Positions 1 to 8,545 are shown, numbered from the stretch's first letter. The stretch: 64,000 bases of DNA from Roseomonas genomospecies 6 (GCF_008365375.1 NZ_QOKW01000001.1:186001-250000), one strand, 5' to 3'. Numbers and translations: made by a program. Notes: a model not told the origin generated them from the sequence alone.

Positions 1-297
1 GTCGCCGCGGGCGGCCCAGTCGTGCTCGCCGGCCATCAGCTCGACGATCTCCTCTTCCGGCTCGTCCGGTTCGACATGCTTCTGGTGGCCCTTGATCAGG
101 GCGTTCTTCAGATGCTCCAGCAGCACCGTCTCATCGGCGATCTCGCGCAGGGCAACGACGGGATTCTTGTCGTTGTCGCGGTCGATCGACAGCGGGGCAC
201 CGGACGCGATCTCACGCGCGCGCTGGGCCGCCATCATCACCAGTTCAAACCGGTTCGGAACCTTGAGGACGCAATCTTCGACGGTTACGCGGGCCAT
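1..297 (-). CDS. rpoZ: RNA polymerase omega subunit (3' end beyond window)
   Basis: Omega subunit of RNA polymerase, which helps assemble and stabilise the beta-prime subunit. The 99 visible residues start [10 protein letters not shown] and carry the family core: the N-terminal V-x-N-R-F-E-L segment, then A-A-Q-R-A-R-E-I, and further on P-V-V-A-L-R-E-I. The acidic tail (EPDEPEEEI) is typical of alphaproteobacterial omega. The gene reads off the left edge, so its C-terminus is missing. In related genomes rpoZ usually precedes spoT/rel, which cannot be checked here. A sigma70-like promoter lies 35 bases upstream of the ATG. An NYN-domain gene is divergent. Confidence 0.93.
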   Translation of the reverse strand, partial: MARVTVEDCVLKVPNRFELVMMAAQRAREIASGAPLSIDRDNDKNPVVALREIADETVLLEHLKNALIKGHQKHVEPDEPEEEIVELMAGEHDWAARGD

Positions 298-331
298 ACC
301 AAACCAACTCCGGGATCTACGAAGGCAACCG

Positions 332-360
332 AATATATTGATGCGTTCGCGCCTGCGCAA
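332..360 (-). promoter_or_regulatory. sigma70-like promoter of rpoZ
   Basis: Read on the minus strand there is a -35 TTGCGC (355-360), a 17-base spacer and a -10 TATATT (332-337), ending 35 bases before the rpoZ ATG. It is the only AT-rich patch in this leader. The call rests on spacing and match alone. Confidence 0.55.
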
Positions 361-496
361 GCGCTTCGAGCCTGGGCCGGACGCGCCCGCCTTACCCCGC
401 CCGCGGCCGCCCGGCACCTGCGCTCCCCCTTGCTCGCGCGTAGATGAATCCCTACTTTACTTATCTGGTGAATCGCAATTTCGCGTATGCCTGACA

Positions 497-502
497 TATA
501 AT
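497..502 (+). promoter_or_regulatory. -10 box of the NYN-domain gene
   Basis: A perfect TATAAT lies 28 bases before the proposed TTG start at 530. The -35 region at the proper spacing (around 473-479) is weak. The box argues that translation starts downstream of it and not at the far-upstream ATG that runs through rpoZ. Confidence 0.45.
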
Positions 503-529
503 TCAATCCATCGTGGAAGGATTACGGAG

Positions 530-1183
530 TTGGATCGGAATACGACTTTGCCCAAAGATGTTACAAAGCTGTTTTACAAGGAAGAGCGGCTGGCGATGTT
601 CATCGACGGCGCCAATTTGTACGCAGCCGCCCGGTCGCTGGGCTTCGATATCGACTACAAGCGTCTTCGCGACGGTTTCGCCTCCGAAGGACGGCTGGTG
701 CGCGCCTTCTATTACACCGCGCTGGTCGAGGATCAGGAATATTCGCCGATCCGTCCGCTGGTCGACTGGCTGGACTACAACGGTTACACCATGGTGACCA
801 AGCCGACCAAGGAGTTCACGGACGCCTCGGGCCGGCGCAAGATCAAGGGCAACATGGACATAGAGCTGGCCATCGACGTGATGGAGATGGCGGAGCGGGT
901 GGACCACATCCTGCTGTTCTCCGGCGACGGCGACTTCCGCCGGCTGGTGGAGGCGGTGCAGCGCAAGGGCGTGCGCGTCAGCGTCATAAGCACCGTGCGC
1001 TCCCAGCCGCCGATGGTCGCGGACGAGCTGCGCCGTCAGGCCGACAACTTCATCGAGCTTCAGGACCTCGCCCCCAGCATCGCGCGCGTCCATCATCACC
1101 GCGACCCGATGGCGAACACCGGCGGTCCCGCCGGTACGACGGAGATGCCCAGTCAGGGCGGGATGTACGGCAGCAATTTCTGA
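530..1183 (+). CDS. NYN domain protein (LabA/DUF88 family)
   Basis: Predicted PIN-like metal-dependent ribonuclease of the NYN (LabA/DUF88) family, 217 aa. The N-terminal strand holds the family motif MFIDGANLY with the first catalytic Asp. The middle has K-G-N-M-D-I-E-L-A-I-D-V, and then LFSGDGDF-R-L-V with the last acidic cluster. The C-terminal 30 residues are Gly/Met-rich and look disordered. The open frame extends much further upstream but overlaps rpoZ antisense. I chose the TTG at 530 because an AAGG sits nine bases before it and a TATAAT lies just upstream. The ATG at 596 would cut into the domain. The substrate is unknown. Confidence 0.85.
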   Translation: MDRNTTLPKDVTKLFYKEERLAMFIDGANLYAAARSLGFDIDYKRLRDGFASEGRLVRAFYYTALVEDQEYSPIRPLVDWLDYNGYTMVTKPTKEFTDASGRRKIKGNMDIELAIDVMEMAERVDHILLFSGDGDFRRLVEAVQRKGVRVSVISTVRSQPPMVADELRRQADNFIELQDLAPSIARVHHHRDPMANTGGPAGTTEMPSQGGMYGSNF

Positions 1184-1241
1184 CCGCCTTCTTCTGGCCG
1201 CCTTCTTCCGGCCGTCTTCCTACCGCGGGGCGCGCGTCCGG

Positions 1242-2276
1242 TCAGCGCCCCGCGACGGTCGCCTTCAGCGCCCCGGCCGGAATCGCGAACATCATCAGAT
1301 AGGTCCGCTGGAGCGGGCTGCGGTTGTCGTCGGAAACGATGTAGACCAGCGTGTCACCGTCCGCCCCGGGACGCACCGCCATTCCCTCGAAATTGTCGAC
1401 CCGCAGCGGCGGTTCCAGCCGCGCCAGTTCGACACCGTCCATCGTGGCGCCGCCGCGCAGAGACTCCGCCGGCACATGAACGATGCGCGCACCCCAGCCG
1501 CCCAACAGCGTCACCCGCCGTTCCAGCACCAGAACGCCGCCGTCCGGTAGGGCCGCCGCCGCCGTGGGGCGGAAGCGCGGCGCCGACCGATAGGTCAGGG
1601 GCTGCCAATCGGCACGGGTCTTCAGGTCGGCGGAAGCGATCCAGACGCGGCGTTCCCGCACGCCGTCGTCGTCTCCCTCCTCGATGGCCAGGATGCGCCC
1701 GTCCGGCAGCACGGCCAGCGCCTCGACTCCGCCGTTTGACGAGGCGTTCTCCAACCCCGGCGGAGTGGGAAGCCGCTGCGGCGTTCCCTCCGGCCGGTTG
1801 GTGCCGCCATAGCGCAGGATGCGGTGGTTGCGCTCGAACGGGACCAGCCAGCCGCCGTCGGGCAGGCGGGCGAGGTCTTCCGAGTCGTTGCGCCGTCCCC
1901 GGTAATCCGGGTCCTTGTCGATGGGAAGGGGGCGGACGGCGTAGTCCCCCGCGCCGGCCAGTTGCCCTTGCGCGTCATAGGTCAGCCGTCCCGTCACGCT
2001 CTTGCCGTTGTCGGCGACGGCGACGAAGCGGTCGCCCGAGTCGCTGACCCAGAGGCCGGACAAGCCCCCGACACCGGCCCCGTCGGGCAGATGCAGCGCA
2101 CCGCGGAACCGCAGGGCACCGACCTCCGCCGGGGCGGGGCGATCCGGGGTCAGCGCGACCGGAATGGAGGAGGCGGACGGCCCGTCATTGCCGGCCACCG
2201 CGGCGCAGCCGCCGGCCACCGCCAGCAGGGCGCAAAGGGGAATTGCCAAGGATCTCAAACGCATGGCGCCAATCAA
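1242..2276 (-). CDS. esterase-like activity of phytase family lipoprotein
   Basis: 344-aa secreted protein with the fold of the 'esterase-like activity of phytase' family (PF13449-type beta-propeller). A basic start (MRLR) is followed by a hydrophobic stretch and a lipobox-like AGGC, so it is probably a lipoprotein. The body has the repeated blade motifs GLSGLWVSDSGDRFVAVADNG, NDSEDLARLPDGGWLVPFE, GGVEALAVLPDGRILAIEEG and DNFEGMAVRP. The exact substrate is unknown, and family members are often annotated without biochemical support. Translation could also start at the second Met (about 2264). It stands alone between two plus-strand genes. Confidence 0.8.
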   Translation of the reverse strand: MIGAMRLRSLAIPLCALLAVAGGCAAVAGNDGPSASSIPVALTPDRPAPAEVGALRFRGALHLPDGAGVGGLSGLWVSDSGDRFVAVADNGKSVTGRLTYDAQGQLAGAGDYAVRPLPIDKDPDYRGRRNDSEDLARLPDGGWLVPFERNHRILRYGGTNRPEGTPQRLPTPPGLENASSNGGVEALAVLPDGRILAIEEGDDDGVRERRVWIASADLKTRADWQPLTYRSAPRFRPTAAAALPDGGVLVLERRVTLLGGWGARIVHVPAESLRGGATMDGVELARLEPPLRVDNFEGMAVRPGADGDTLVYIVSDDNRSPLQRTYLMMFAIPAGALKATVAGR

Positions 2277-2504
2277 GCACGGCGGGGCTCCCAGGGGAAC
2301 GCTTTTTCCGGCGTGCCCCTCCTGCCCCGCATCCTGCCTCTTCCCACTGAGGGCTCATAGGCCCTGCCCCTCCGTCCGAACGTGAACGAACGAAGTGGAT
2401 ATGCGCAGCGGGTTACTTCCTCAGAACCAATCCGGGAGTGGGTTCAAGCGCATAAATTGTTCTGTACCTAAGTAAAACATTGCCCCGCCTCAGCCGAGAA
2501 TCGC

Positions 2505-3200
2505 GTGATGCTCAATCCCCTCCGGTTCCAGCCGGTCGCCCTGCCTGCTGATCGCCCCGCCACCGGTCCGGGGGCGCCGGAGGACCCAGTCTCGGAACGC
2601 ATCCGGGAACTGGAGGCCGAACTGCGCGAGCTTCAGCACCGGGCCAAGAACAGCCTTCAGCTCGTCATCAGCCTGCTGAAGCTGCAGACGGGCCGCATTC
2701 GCGACCCGGACGCCCGCGCCGCCTACGAACAGACCCTGGTCCGCATCGAGGCTCTGGCGATCCTCTACCGCCAGCTCCACGAATCGGGCACCGGCACCCA
2801 TGTGAATCTGGGCCGCTACATCGAGGCCCTGGCCGACGCGGTGAAGCACGGCACGCCCGGCGGTCTCGCCAACGTGCCCATCGAGGTGAAGAGCGATCCC
2901 ATCCAGATCGGCCTGTACGAGGCGATGCCGCTGGGCCTCATCACCGCCGAACTCATCACCAACAGCCTGCACCACGCCTATCCGGAGCAGGGCTGGATTC
3001 GCGTGTCGGTGACGCAGGAGAACAATGGGCGCGCCCGCCTGATCGTGGAGGACAACGGGCGCGCCCTGCCCGCCGGCTTCGACACGACGGCGGAGGACGG
3101 GCTGATGCTGGCGGAAGCTCTGGCCGCCCAGTTGGGCGACACGCTGAACACGGACAGCGACGCCGCCGGCACGACGGCCAGCGTGTCCTTTCCGGTCTAG
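2505..3200 (+). CDS. HisKA_2-type sensor histidine kinase without sensor domain
   Basis: 231-aa soluble kinase. Residues 28-105 match a HisKA_2 dimerisation domain: ELQHRAKNSLQLVISLLKLQ carries the phospho-acceptor His. The rest is a HATPase_c domain with an N box around ITAELITNSLHHAYP and a G1-like VEDNGRALP. There is no transmembrane segment, PAS or GAF domain, so signal input must come from a partner or the first 25 residues. HisKA_2/HWE kinases typically feed PhyR in the alphaproteobacterial general stress response; a phyR-like gene lies at the other end of this window. The start is GTG 2505 or ATG 2508. Confidence 0.85.
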   Translation: MMLNPLRFQPVALPADRPATGPGAPEDPVSERIRELEAELRELQHRAKNSLQLVISLLKLQTGRIRDPDARAAYEQTLVRIEALAILYRQLHESGTGTHVNLGRYIEALADAVKHGTPGGLANVPIEVKSDPIQIGLYEAMPLGLITAELITNSLHHAYPEQGWIRVSVTQENNGRARLIVEDNGRALPAGFDTTAEDGLMLAEALAAQLGDTLNTDSDAAGTTASVSFPV

Positions 3201-3210
3201 ACGCGCCGCC

Positions 3211-3615
3211 TCAGGCCGGGGCCTTGTGGCACTCGTGAGGCGCCTCGTCCGGTCCCTGGTCGTGGTGCTCGTGCGGGTGCTCGGGCAGCGGGGCCGCCTT
3301 GACGGTGCCGGCGAACCAGTCGCGGATCGCCTGCACCGGGTCGGTCTCGAGCGTGGTCACCGGTTCGATGCCGCGACGCTTCATGTGGTTGATGAAGCCC
3401 TGGCCGGAGGCACCGGTGATGACCACCCGCACCTCGTCGATGGGATGCGGGCGCCCGTCGCCGGCGAGATGGAGCACCTCGTCCTCCGCCAGCTCGATCC
3501 GCTTCACCTCGACGGGGTCGCTGCCCGCGTCGGCCTCGAAGACCAGGAACCGGCGGGTGCGGCCGCCGTGGGTGGCGATGCTGCGGAAATCCTGGGTGCC
3601 GACGGCGAACTTCAT
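3211..3615 (-). CDS. NifX/NifB-like iron-molybdenum cofactor domain protein
   Basis: 134-aa protein starting MKFAVGTQDF, with the dinitrogenase iron-molybdenum cofactor domain pattern: strand-loop start, GGRTRRFLVFEAD, and VRVVITGASGQGFINHMKRRGIEPV. The C-terminus is His-rich (EHPHEHHDQ, HECHK), which suggests metal binding. The start is set by GGGAG eight bases upstream of the ATG; the open frame continues upstream without support. It is an orphan copy, since no nif gene is near. The role could be metal-cofactor carriage or regulation. It lies downstream of the LdtR-like regulator on the same strand, 94 bases away. Confidence 0.75.
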   Translation of the reverse strand: MKFAVGTQDFRSIATHGGRTRRFLVFEADAGSDPVEVKRIELAEDEVLHLAGDGRPHPIDEVRVVITGASGQGFINHMKRRGIEPVTTLETDPVQAIRDWFAGTVKAAPLPEHPHEHHDQGPDEAPHECHKAPA

Positions 3616-3709
3616 CCCACACACTCCCTGAAGGCTCAGCCCCTGACGGTTCAGCGGAGCCAGGGTGGCACGGACTACCGCCGCGCACACTGAGGGAGGT
3701 CAATGCGCG

Positions 3710-4249
3710 TTACAGGATTTCCGTTTCGTCGGAGCGGATGACGTCCGTCCACTTGCGCTCCAGCCGGCGCAGCGTGCGGTAGGTGACCTCGAAATCCTGG
3801 CTGTCGCCGTCGGTGCGGATCAGCCCTTCGGAATGGACCGACGCCATGTGGCGCAGCCGCTCGCACAGCTCCAGCCCTTTCGCCGACAGCTTCAGCCGGG
3901 CCGCCCGCTTGTCCCGCGGCGAGGCGGAGCGGTCGACATAGCCGCTGTCCACCAGTTGCTTCAGGTTGTAGGAGGCGTTGGAGCCGAGGTAATAGCCACG
4001 CTCGATCAGGTCGCGCACGCTGATTTCCCCGTTGGAGATGTTCAGCAGCATCATGACCTGCACCGGGCTGATGTCGTCGATGCTGATGCGGGCCAGTTCG
4101 ATTCGCAGAACGTCGAGGAAGCGGCGGTGCATCCGTTCGATGATGCGCGCCACCTCATGATACATCTGGGTGGCGGACGCCTTGTCCTTGCGCTCGCTGT
4201 CCTTGGGCGCGGCGTCTTCGGTCGGCTGGGGCTGGACGAGCGTCGTCAT
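3710..4249 (-). CDS. LdtR-like MarR-family winged-helix regulator
   Basis: 179-aa transcription factor. After a charged 25-residue tail it has the arrangement of alphaproteobacterial LdtR regulators: QMYHEVARIIERMHRRFLDVL, then the recognition region VRDLIERGYYLGSNASYNLKQLVDSGYV, then the wing around SPRDKRAARLKLS. LdtR in Rhizobiales controls L,D-transpeptidase and osmotic-stress genes (known of the family); the target here is not known. Directly upstream is an AT-rich repeat that could be its own operator (4315-4339). A plain MarR annotation is equally safe. Confidence 0.82.
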   Translation of the reverse strand: MTTLVQPQPTEDAAPKDSERKDKASATQMYHEVARIIERMHRRFLDVLRIELARISIDDISPVQVMMLLNISNGEISVRDLIERGYYLGSNASYNLKQLVDSGYVDRSASPRDKRAARLKLSAKGLELCERLRHMASVHSEGLIRTDGDSQDFEVTYRTLRRLERKWTDVIRSDETEIL

Positions 4250-4314
4250 GGGCCTCGGTTCTGCGTGGGGGCGGGGGAGTCGTAGCCTTCCTTACCCGAC
4301 GCACCGTAGGGACC

Positions 4315-4339
4315 TAACTGTTTAATTTATATTAACTGT
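4315..4339. promoter_or_regulatory. AT-rich repeat element upstream of LdtR-like gene
   Basis: TAACTGT occurs twice in the same orientation (4315-4321 and 4333-4339), 18 bases apart, around TTAATTTATAT. This is the most AT-rich 25 bases in the surrounding 2 kb. It may hold the -10 region and an autoregulatory operator. No protein-binding evidence exists. Confidence 0.4.
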
Positions 4340-4399
4340 GATGACGGGCCGAGGGCGCGCCGGGCCGGTTCGACGGCTTCGCGCGCCCTCGGCGATCGG

Positions 4400-5248
4400 T
4401 CAGATCCAGCTTTCGTCGCTGCCGCCGCCGTCATCGAAGAACGAATCGTCGCTCTGGTAATCGACGGTCTGGAGGTTGCTGTCCTCCGGCGGGAAACCCT
4501 GGTCCGCGGCGGCGTGGTCGGCCCCGGCCCCGGCCCCGGCCCCGGCCCCGGCATCCTCGTGGCTGGCCGTCTGCGCAGCGTCGCCGCCGCCGAACGGCCC
4601 CGACGAATTGCCGAGCAGCGAGGAGATGGCGCTGGCGGCCAGCACGCCGCCGGCCACGCCGGCCGCGGTCTGGGCAGCACCCCTCAAAAACCCGCCGCCG
4701 CGCGGCGCGTTGGCCTGCGGCCCGAAGCCGGGTTGCGGCGGATAGCCGGGCTGACCAACTCCGGGTTGCCCGACTCCGGGTTGCCCGACTCCGGGCCGGC
4801 CAAGTCCGGGTTGCGGCGCGGCCCCCCACGGGCTGCGCGACGGGCCGGCGGGCGGCTGCATCGGGTTGTACGCCGGACCCTGAGGGCTTCCCTGGGGAAC
4901 CGGAGCGGGAGGCTGCTCCGCCGGGCGGTTCCCTCCGCCGATCCAAGGGCTGCGCCCCAGCGCGTTGGACAGGAAGCTGCCGCCCCCGCCGGAGGGCTGC
5001 TGCTGGGTCTGCTGGGCGCGGGCCTGCGCCTCCTTCACCTGCCGCTCCAGATCCTCGATGCGCTGCTGGGCGGCGGTCAGCGCCTGCTGCTGCACCAGAA
5101 CGGCCTGCGCCATGTAGTAGGGGGCGGCGGGCTGGCCCTGGATCATCTGCTGGATGAAGCGCTCGGCCTCCGGGTCGCGGGGCTGGGATTCCGCCTCGCG
5201 CAGATGCGTGAAGAGATCGGAAAGGAGGGTGCGTTCCTCGGGCATCAT
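4400..5248 (-). CDS. DUF2076 domain protein with repeat-rich C-terminal half
   Basis: 282-aa protein. The N-terminal 85 residues are the DUF2076 signature: MMPEERTLLSDLF, ERFIQQMIQ, AAPYYMAQAVLVQQQAL and a coiled coil IEDLERQVKEA. The middle is low-complexity Pro/Gly/Gln with four GQPGV-type repeats, followed by FLRGAAQTAAGVAGGVLAASAISSLL, a glycine-rich hydrophobic segment. An Ala-Gly run and an acidic end (DDSFFDDGGGSDESWI) close it. DUF2076 proteins are predicted periplasmic or membrane-associated; no function is established. AGGAGA lies eight bases before the first ATG. The window shows no partner gene. Confidence 0.82.
   Translation of the reverse strand: MMPEERTLLSDLFTHLREAESQPRDPEAERFIQQMIQGQPAAPYYMAQAVLVQQQALTAAQQRIEDLERQVKEAQARAQQTQQQPSGGGGSFLSNALGRSPWIGGGNRPAEQPPAPVPQGSPQGPAYNPMQPPAGPSRSPWGAAPQPGLGRPGVGQPGVGQPGVGQPGYPPQPGFGPQANAPRGGGFLRGAAQTAAGVAGGVLAASAISSLLGNSSGPFGGGDAAQTASHEDAGAGAGAGAGADHAAADQGFPPEDSNLQTVDYQSDDSFFDDGGGSDESWI
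4521..4552. repeat. hexanucleotide tandem repeat in the DUF2076 gene
   Basis: GCCCCG repeated five times plus GC. It encodes an Ala-Gly run on the minus strand. In-frame length change would alter only linker length. Confidence 0.85.
4756..4815. repeat. 15-bp tandem repeats in the DUF2076 gene
   Basis: Four 15-base units, each with the core CTCCGGG or a one-base variant, encoding Gly-Gln/Arg-Pro-Gly-Val/Leu on the minus strand. The unit is a multiple of three, so copy-number change keeps the frame. Confidence 0.85.
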
Positions 5249-5341
5249 GGTGGTCGTCTCCTGTGCGCGCTCCCTGCGGGCGCGCCCAACATGTGGCTCA
5301 CCCCACCCCCGCTGCGCAAGAGGCGCGCTCCTTCGAATCCA

Positions 5342-7759
5342 TCATCCGGCCTTGCGCTCCGCCGCCGGGGCGGCCTCCGGGACCAGGGCGGCACGGACGG
5401 CGTCGTCCACCCGCTCCAGCCAGACGAAGCTCAGCCGCTCGCGCACCGCCGCGGGGATGTCGTCGAAATCCTTGCGGTTGCGGGCGGGCAGCATGACCGT
5501 CTTCAACCCGGCGCGCTGGGCCGCCACCACCTTCTCCCGGATGCCACCGACCGGCAGAACCAGCCCGCGCAGGCTGATCTCCCCGGTCATCGCCGTGTCG
5601 GAGCGGATGCAGCGCCCGGACAGGAGCGACACCAGAGCGGTGAAGATCGCCACCCCGGCGGACGGCCCGTCCTTCGGAATGGCGCCCGCCGGAACGTGGA
5701 TGTGGATGTCGAACCGGTCCAGCCCCTCCGGGTCGAGGCCGAGGTCCTTCACCCGCGATTTGACGAGGCTCAGCGCCGCCTGCGCGCTTTCCTTCATCAC
5801 CTCGCCCAACTGGCCGGTCAGGATCAGCCGGCCCGAGCCGGGGAAGCGGCTGGCCTCGATGAACAGGATGTCGCCGCCGACCGGCGTCCAGGCGAGGCCG
5901 GTCGCCACGCCCGGCACGCTGGTGCGCATCGCCACGTCGTTCTCGAACCGCGGAGGCCCCAGGATCGCCGTCAGGTCCGCCGGCTCCACCCGCAGCCGCT
6001 CCACCTCGCCCTCGGCGATGCGCACGGCGGCGTGGCGCCCGACCGCGCCGATCAGCCGTTCCAGATTGCGGTTCCCGGCCTCCCGCGTGTAGTCGCGGAT
6101 GATCGTCCGCAGCGTGTCGTCGGGAAGGTCCAACTGGTCCGGCTTCAGCCCGTTGGCCACGCGCTGGCGCGCCATCAGGTAGCGCTTGGCGATCTCCAGC
6201 TTCTCGTCCTCGGTGTAGCCGGACAGCTCGATCACCTCCATGCGGTCGCGCAACGGGCCGGGGATGGTGTCCAGCATGTTGGCGGTGGCGATGAACATCA
6301 CCTTCGACAGGTCGAAGGGCACGCCCAGGTAATGGTCGCGGAAGGTCGCGTTCTGCTCCGGGTCCAGAACCTCCAGCAGGGCGGCGGACGGGTCGCCGTG
6401 GAAGCCCTGGCCCAGCTTGTCCATCTCGTCCAGCATCAGCACGCAGTCACGCGTTCCGGCCTTGCGGATGGCCTGCACGATGTTGCCGGGCAGCGCCCCG
6501 ACATAGGTGCGGCGGTGGCCGCGGATCTCGCTCTCGTCATGGACGCCGCCCAGCGAGACGCGGGCGAAGGCCCGCCCGGTCGCCCGCGCGATGCTCTGGC
6601 CGAGCGAGGTCTTGCCAACCCCCGGCGGCCCGACGAAGCACAGGATGGGGCTGCGCCCTTCCGGGTTCAGCTTGCGCACCGCCAGGAATTCCAGGATGCG
6701 GCGCTTGACCTTCTCCAGCCCGTAATGGTCCTCGTCCAGGATGCGGCGCGCCTCGGCGATGTCGATGCGCGATTCAGACCGGCGGTCCCACGGCATCTCG
6801 ATCAGCCAGTCCAGATAGCTGCGGACCATCGAGTATTCCGCCGCCGCCTCCGGCATGCGTTCCAGCCGGCGCAGCTCCTTCTCGGCGTGCTCCCGCACGT
6901 CCGGCGGCATGCCGGCCTTGGCGATGGCGTCCTGAAGCTCCCCGATCTCGGCCTGACGGCCCTCGTCGGCCTCCCCCAATTCCTTCTGGATGGCGCGGAG
7001 CTGCTCGCGCAGCAGATACTCCCGCTGGCGCTCGTCCATCGCCTCGCGGGTGCGCTCGCGGAGGTCGCGGGACAGGCGCAGCACCTCGATCCGCCGAGCC
7101 AGCAGGCCGCCCACCTTGTCCAGCCGCTCCGGAAGCTCGACGGTCTCCAGCACCTCCTGCTTCTCGGCGGGCTTCAGGTCCATGTAGCTGGCGGTCATGT
7201 CGGCCAGTTCGCCGGGGCTTTCGATGGCCTGCACGGCGGCCAGAAGCTCCTGCGGCGCCTGGGGCAGCAGTTGCAGCGCCTCCACCGCCTCGTTCCGAAG
7301 GTTGAGGAAGCGGGCCATGACCTCCGGCGTGGCGGTGTCGCTCTCCTCCACCATCTCCACGCGGGCGGCCATGAAGGGATGGCCCGGCACCCATTCGACG
7401 ATGCGGAATCTCTGCTGGCCCTGGCACACCAGATGGTGCGAACCATCGGGCGTGGTGACGTAGCGGAGAATGCTGGCGGTGGTCCCGACGCGGTGCATGT
7501 CGGCGCCGGTCGGCTCCTCCACCGCCTCGTCACGCTGGAGCAGGATGCCGACCGGGCGCTCGGTGCGGGCCGCCTCCTGAGCGGCGGCGACCGAGCGCGC
7601 CCGACCGACCGTCACCGGCAGCACCACCCCCGGAAACTGCACCAGATTCCGCACGGGGATCACCGGGATCACATCCTCCGGCAGCCCGGAGTCCGGCGGC
7701 GTCCGGGGATTGGGCGTGGCTTCGGCGGCGTGCTCGTCAGTCATTCGGGTGTCCTTCAT
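5342..7759 (-). CDS. lon: ATP-dependent Lon protease
   Basis: 805-aa endopeptidase La. Order: LON substrate-binding domain (about residues 30-230), coiled region, AAA+ module with Walker A GPPGVGKTS (377-385) and Walker B CVLMLDEMDK, then the Lon protease domain with Ser700 in PKDGPSAGV and Lys743 in GGIREKV. Ser and Lys are 43 residues apart, as in E. coli Lon. All catalytic elements are intact. Its ATG overlaps the stop of the upstream hsp20 (ATGA), so the two are translationally coupled. Pairing with hsp20 and not with clpX or hupB suggests a second, stress-dedicated Lon; whether a clpX-linked copy exists cannot be seen here. Confidence 0.97.
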   Translation of the reverse strand: MKDTRMTDEHAAEATPNPRTPPDSGLPEDVIPVIPVRNLVQFPGVVLPVTVGRARSVAAAQEAARTERPVGILLQRDEAVEEPTGADMHRVGTTASILRYVTTPDGSHHLVCQGQQRFRIVEWVPGHPFMAARVEMVEESDTATPEVMARFLNLRNEAVEALQLLPQAPQELLAAVQAIESPGELADMTASYMDLKPAEKQEVLETVELPERLDKVGGLLARRIEVLRLSRDLRERTREAMDERQREYLLREQLRAIQKELGEADEGRQAEIGELQDAIAKAGMPPDVREHAEKELRRLERMPEAAAEYSMVRSYLDWLIEMPWDRRSESRIDIAEARRILDEDHYGLEKVKRRILEFLAVRKLNPEGRSPILCFVGPPGVGKTSLGQSIARATGRAFARVSLGGVHDESEIRGHRRTYVGALPGNIVQAIRKAGTRDCVLMLDEMDKLGQGFHGDPSAALLEVLDPEQNATFRDHYLGVPFDLSKVMFIATANMLDTIPGPLRDRMEVIELSGYTEDEKLEIAKRYLMARQRVANGLKPDQLDLPDDTLRTIIRDYTREAGNRNLERLIGAVGRHAAVRIAEGEVERLRVEPADLTAILGPPRFENDVAMRTSVPGVATGLAWTPVGGDILFIEASRFPGSGRLILTGQLGEVMKESAQAALSLVKSRVKDLGLDPEGLDRFDIHIHVPAGAIPKDGPSAGVAIFTALVSLLSGRCIRSDTAMTGEISLRGLVLPVGGIREKVVAAQRAGLKTVMLPARNRKDFDDIPAAVRERLSFVWLERVDDAVRAALVPEAAPAAERKAG

Positions 7760-8163
7760 CCCATCTTGTCGAGCGTCAGCACGAGGCAGCCCGCGGACAG
7801 CTCGCGCCGTCCCATGCGGAAAGCCCCGGCGGGCAGCTCGATCCGCCGCTCGAAGCGGCCATGGGGAATCTCAAGCCGGTGGATGATCCCGTCGCAGCCC
7901 AGCGGCAGCGTCCGCTCCCCGGCGACCACCAGAACGCCGTCCTCGATGGCGACGTGAAGCTGGTCGGCGCCGACGCCGGGAAGGGCCACCACCATGGTCA
8001 CGGCGTCCTCCGTCTCGTAGACGTCGATGGGCGGAGTCCAGCAGGCGCGGCGGGGGCCGGGCGGGGCCGGGCGGAAGAACTGGCGGTGCAGCCGCTCGGC
8101 GCGGTCCAGAAGTTCGACGGCTTCCGACCACATGAAGGAAGCGGGATCGCGGCGGGGCGGCAT
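7756..8163 (-). CDS. Hsp20/alpha-crystallin small heat-shock protein
   Basis: 135-aa small heat-shock chaperone, an ATP-independent holdase. The alpha-crystallin domain starts at TPPIDVYETEDAVTMVVALPGV and continues through LHVAIEDGVLVVAGER. It has RIELPAGAF where IxLP is expected, and ends near LVLTLDK. The typical C-terminal IxI/V anchor is not evident, so assembly may be altered. GGAG six bases upstream of the ATG at 8163 sets the start. It lies between a DUF2934 gene (33 bases upstream) and lon (4-base overlap), forming a three-gene operon. Confidence 0.9.
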   Translation of the reverse strand: MPPRRDPASFMWSEAVELLDRAERLHRQFFRPAPPGPRRACWTPPIDVYETEDAVTMVVALPGVGADQLHVAIEDGVLVVAGERTLPLGCDGIIHRLEIPHGRFERRIELPAGAFRMGRRELSAGCLVLTLDKMG

Positions 8164-8196
8164 GGGATCTCCTTGGAGCAACGGGCGTGGTGAACG

Positions 8197-8391
8197 TCAG
8201 ATGCCGGCGCCGGAATCCGCGGGCGCGTGGGCAGGTGTGCCGCCGGTCTCGGGGGCGTTTTGCTTGGCCCGCTCCTCCTCCTCCTCAAGTTCGCGGCAAG
8301 CGCGATCCCAATGCTCGGCGCGGCGGCCTTCCGGGCGCCCTTCCCGCTCCCAGATCTCGTAGGCTCGGTGGCGGATGCGGTGCTCATCCAT
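8197..8391 (-). CDS. DUF2934 small protein
   Basis: 64-aa protein with the DUF2934 signature: IRHRAYEIWEREGRPEGRRAEHWDRACREL followed by a Glu-rich helix. GGAGG stands upstream of the ATG at 8391. The 13 residues before it in the open frame are not needed. DUF2934 proteins are common in rhizobia and Azospirillum next to stress genes, with no known biochemical role. Being first in the operon with hsp20 and lon points to a proteostasis link. The upstream 150 bases (8392-8545) should hold the operon promoter; I found no clear RpoH box there. Confidence 0.78.
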   Translation of the reverse strand: MDEHRIRHRAYEIWEREGRPEGRRAEHWDRACRELEEEEERAKQNAPETGGTPAHAPADSGAGI

Positions 8392-8545
8392 CGCGGCGTT
8401 CCCCCTCCTTTCCGCCCCGACAGCGGACACAGTCCATCTGGCCGCAAGAGCCGGGGCTCATTCGTCGCCTTAGCAACGGTGGGGAGTCGCAGGCGTTCCG
8501 CCGACCTTGCGGACATTCATCGGAAGTTCTGGCCGGTGGTTTTGA

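Noticed and set aside
92..595. Upstream extension of the NYN-domain gene
   Set aside because: Overlaps rpoZ and both promoters, and its translation resembles no protein. TTG 530 fits the TATAAT and AAGG signals.
4514..7957. 1147-codon open frame on the plus strand opposite lon
   Set aside because: Runs antisense through the whole lon gene and into the DUF2076 gene. Low-complexity Arg/His/Gly/Pro translation with no domain. A GC-content artefact.
8392..8545. RpoH promoter or ROSE-type thermometer upstream of the DUF2934-hsp20-lon operon
   Set aside because: No CTTG/CCTATAT pair with the right spacing and no U-GCU type motif near the SD.
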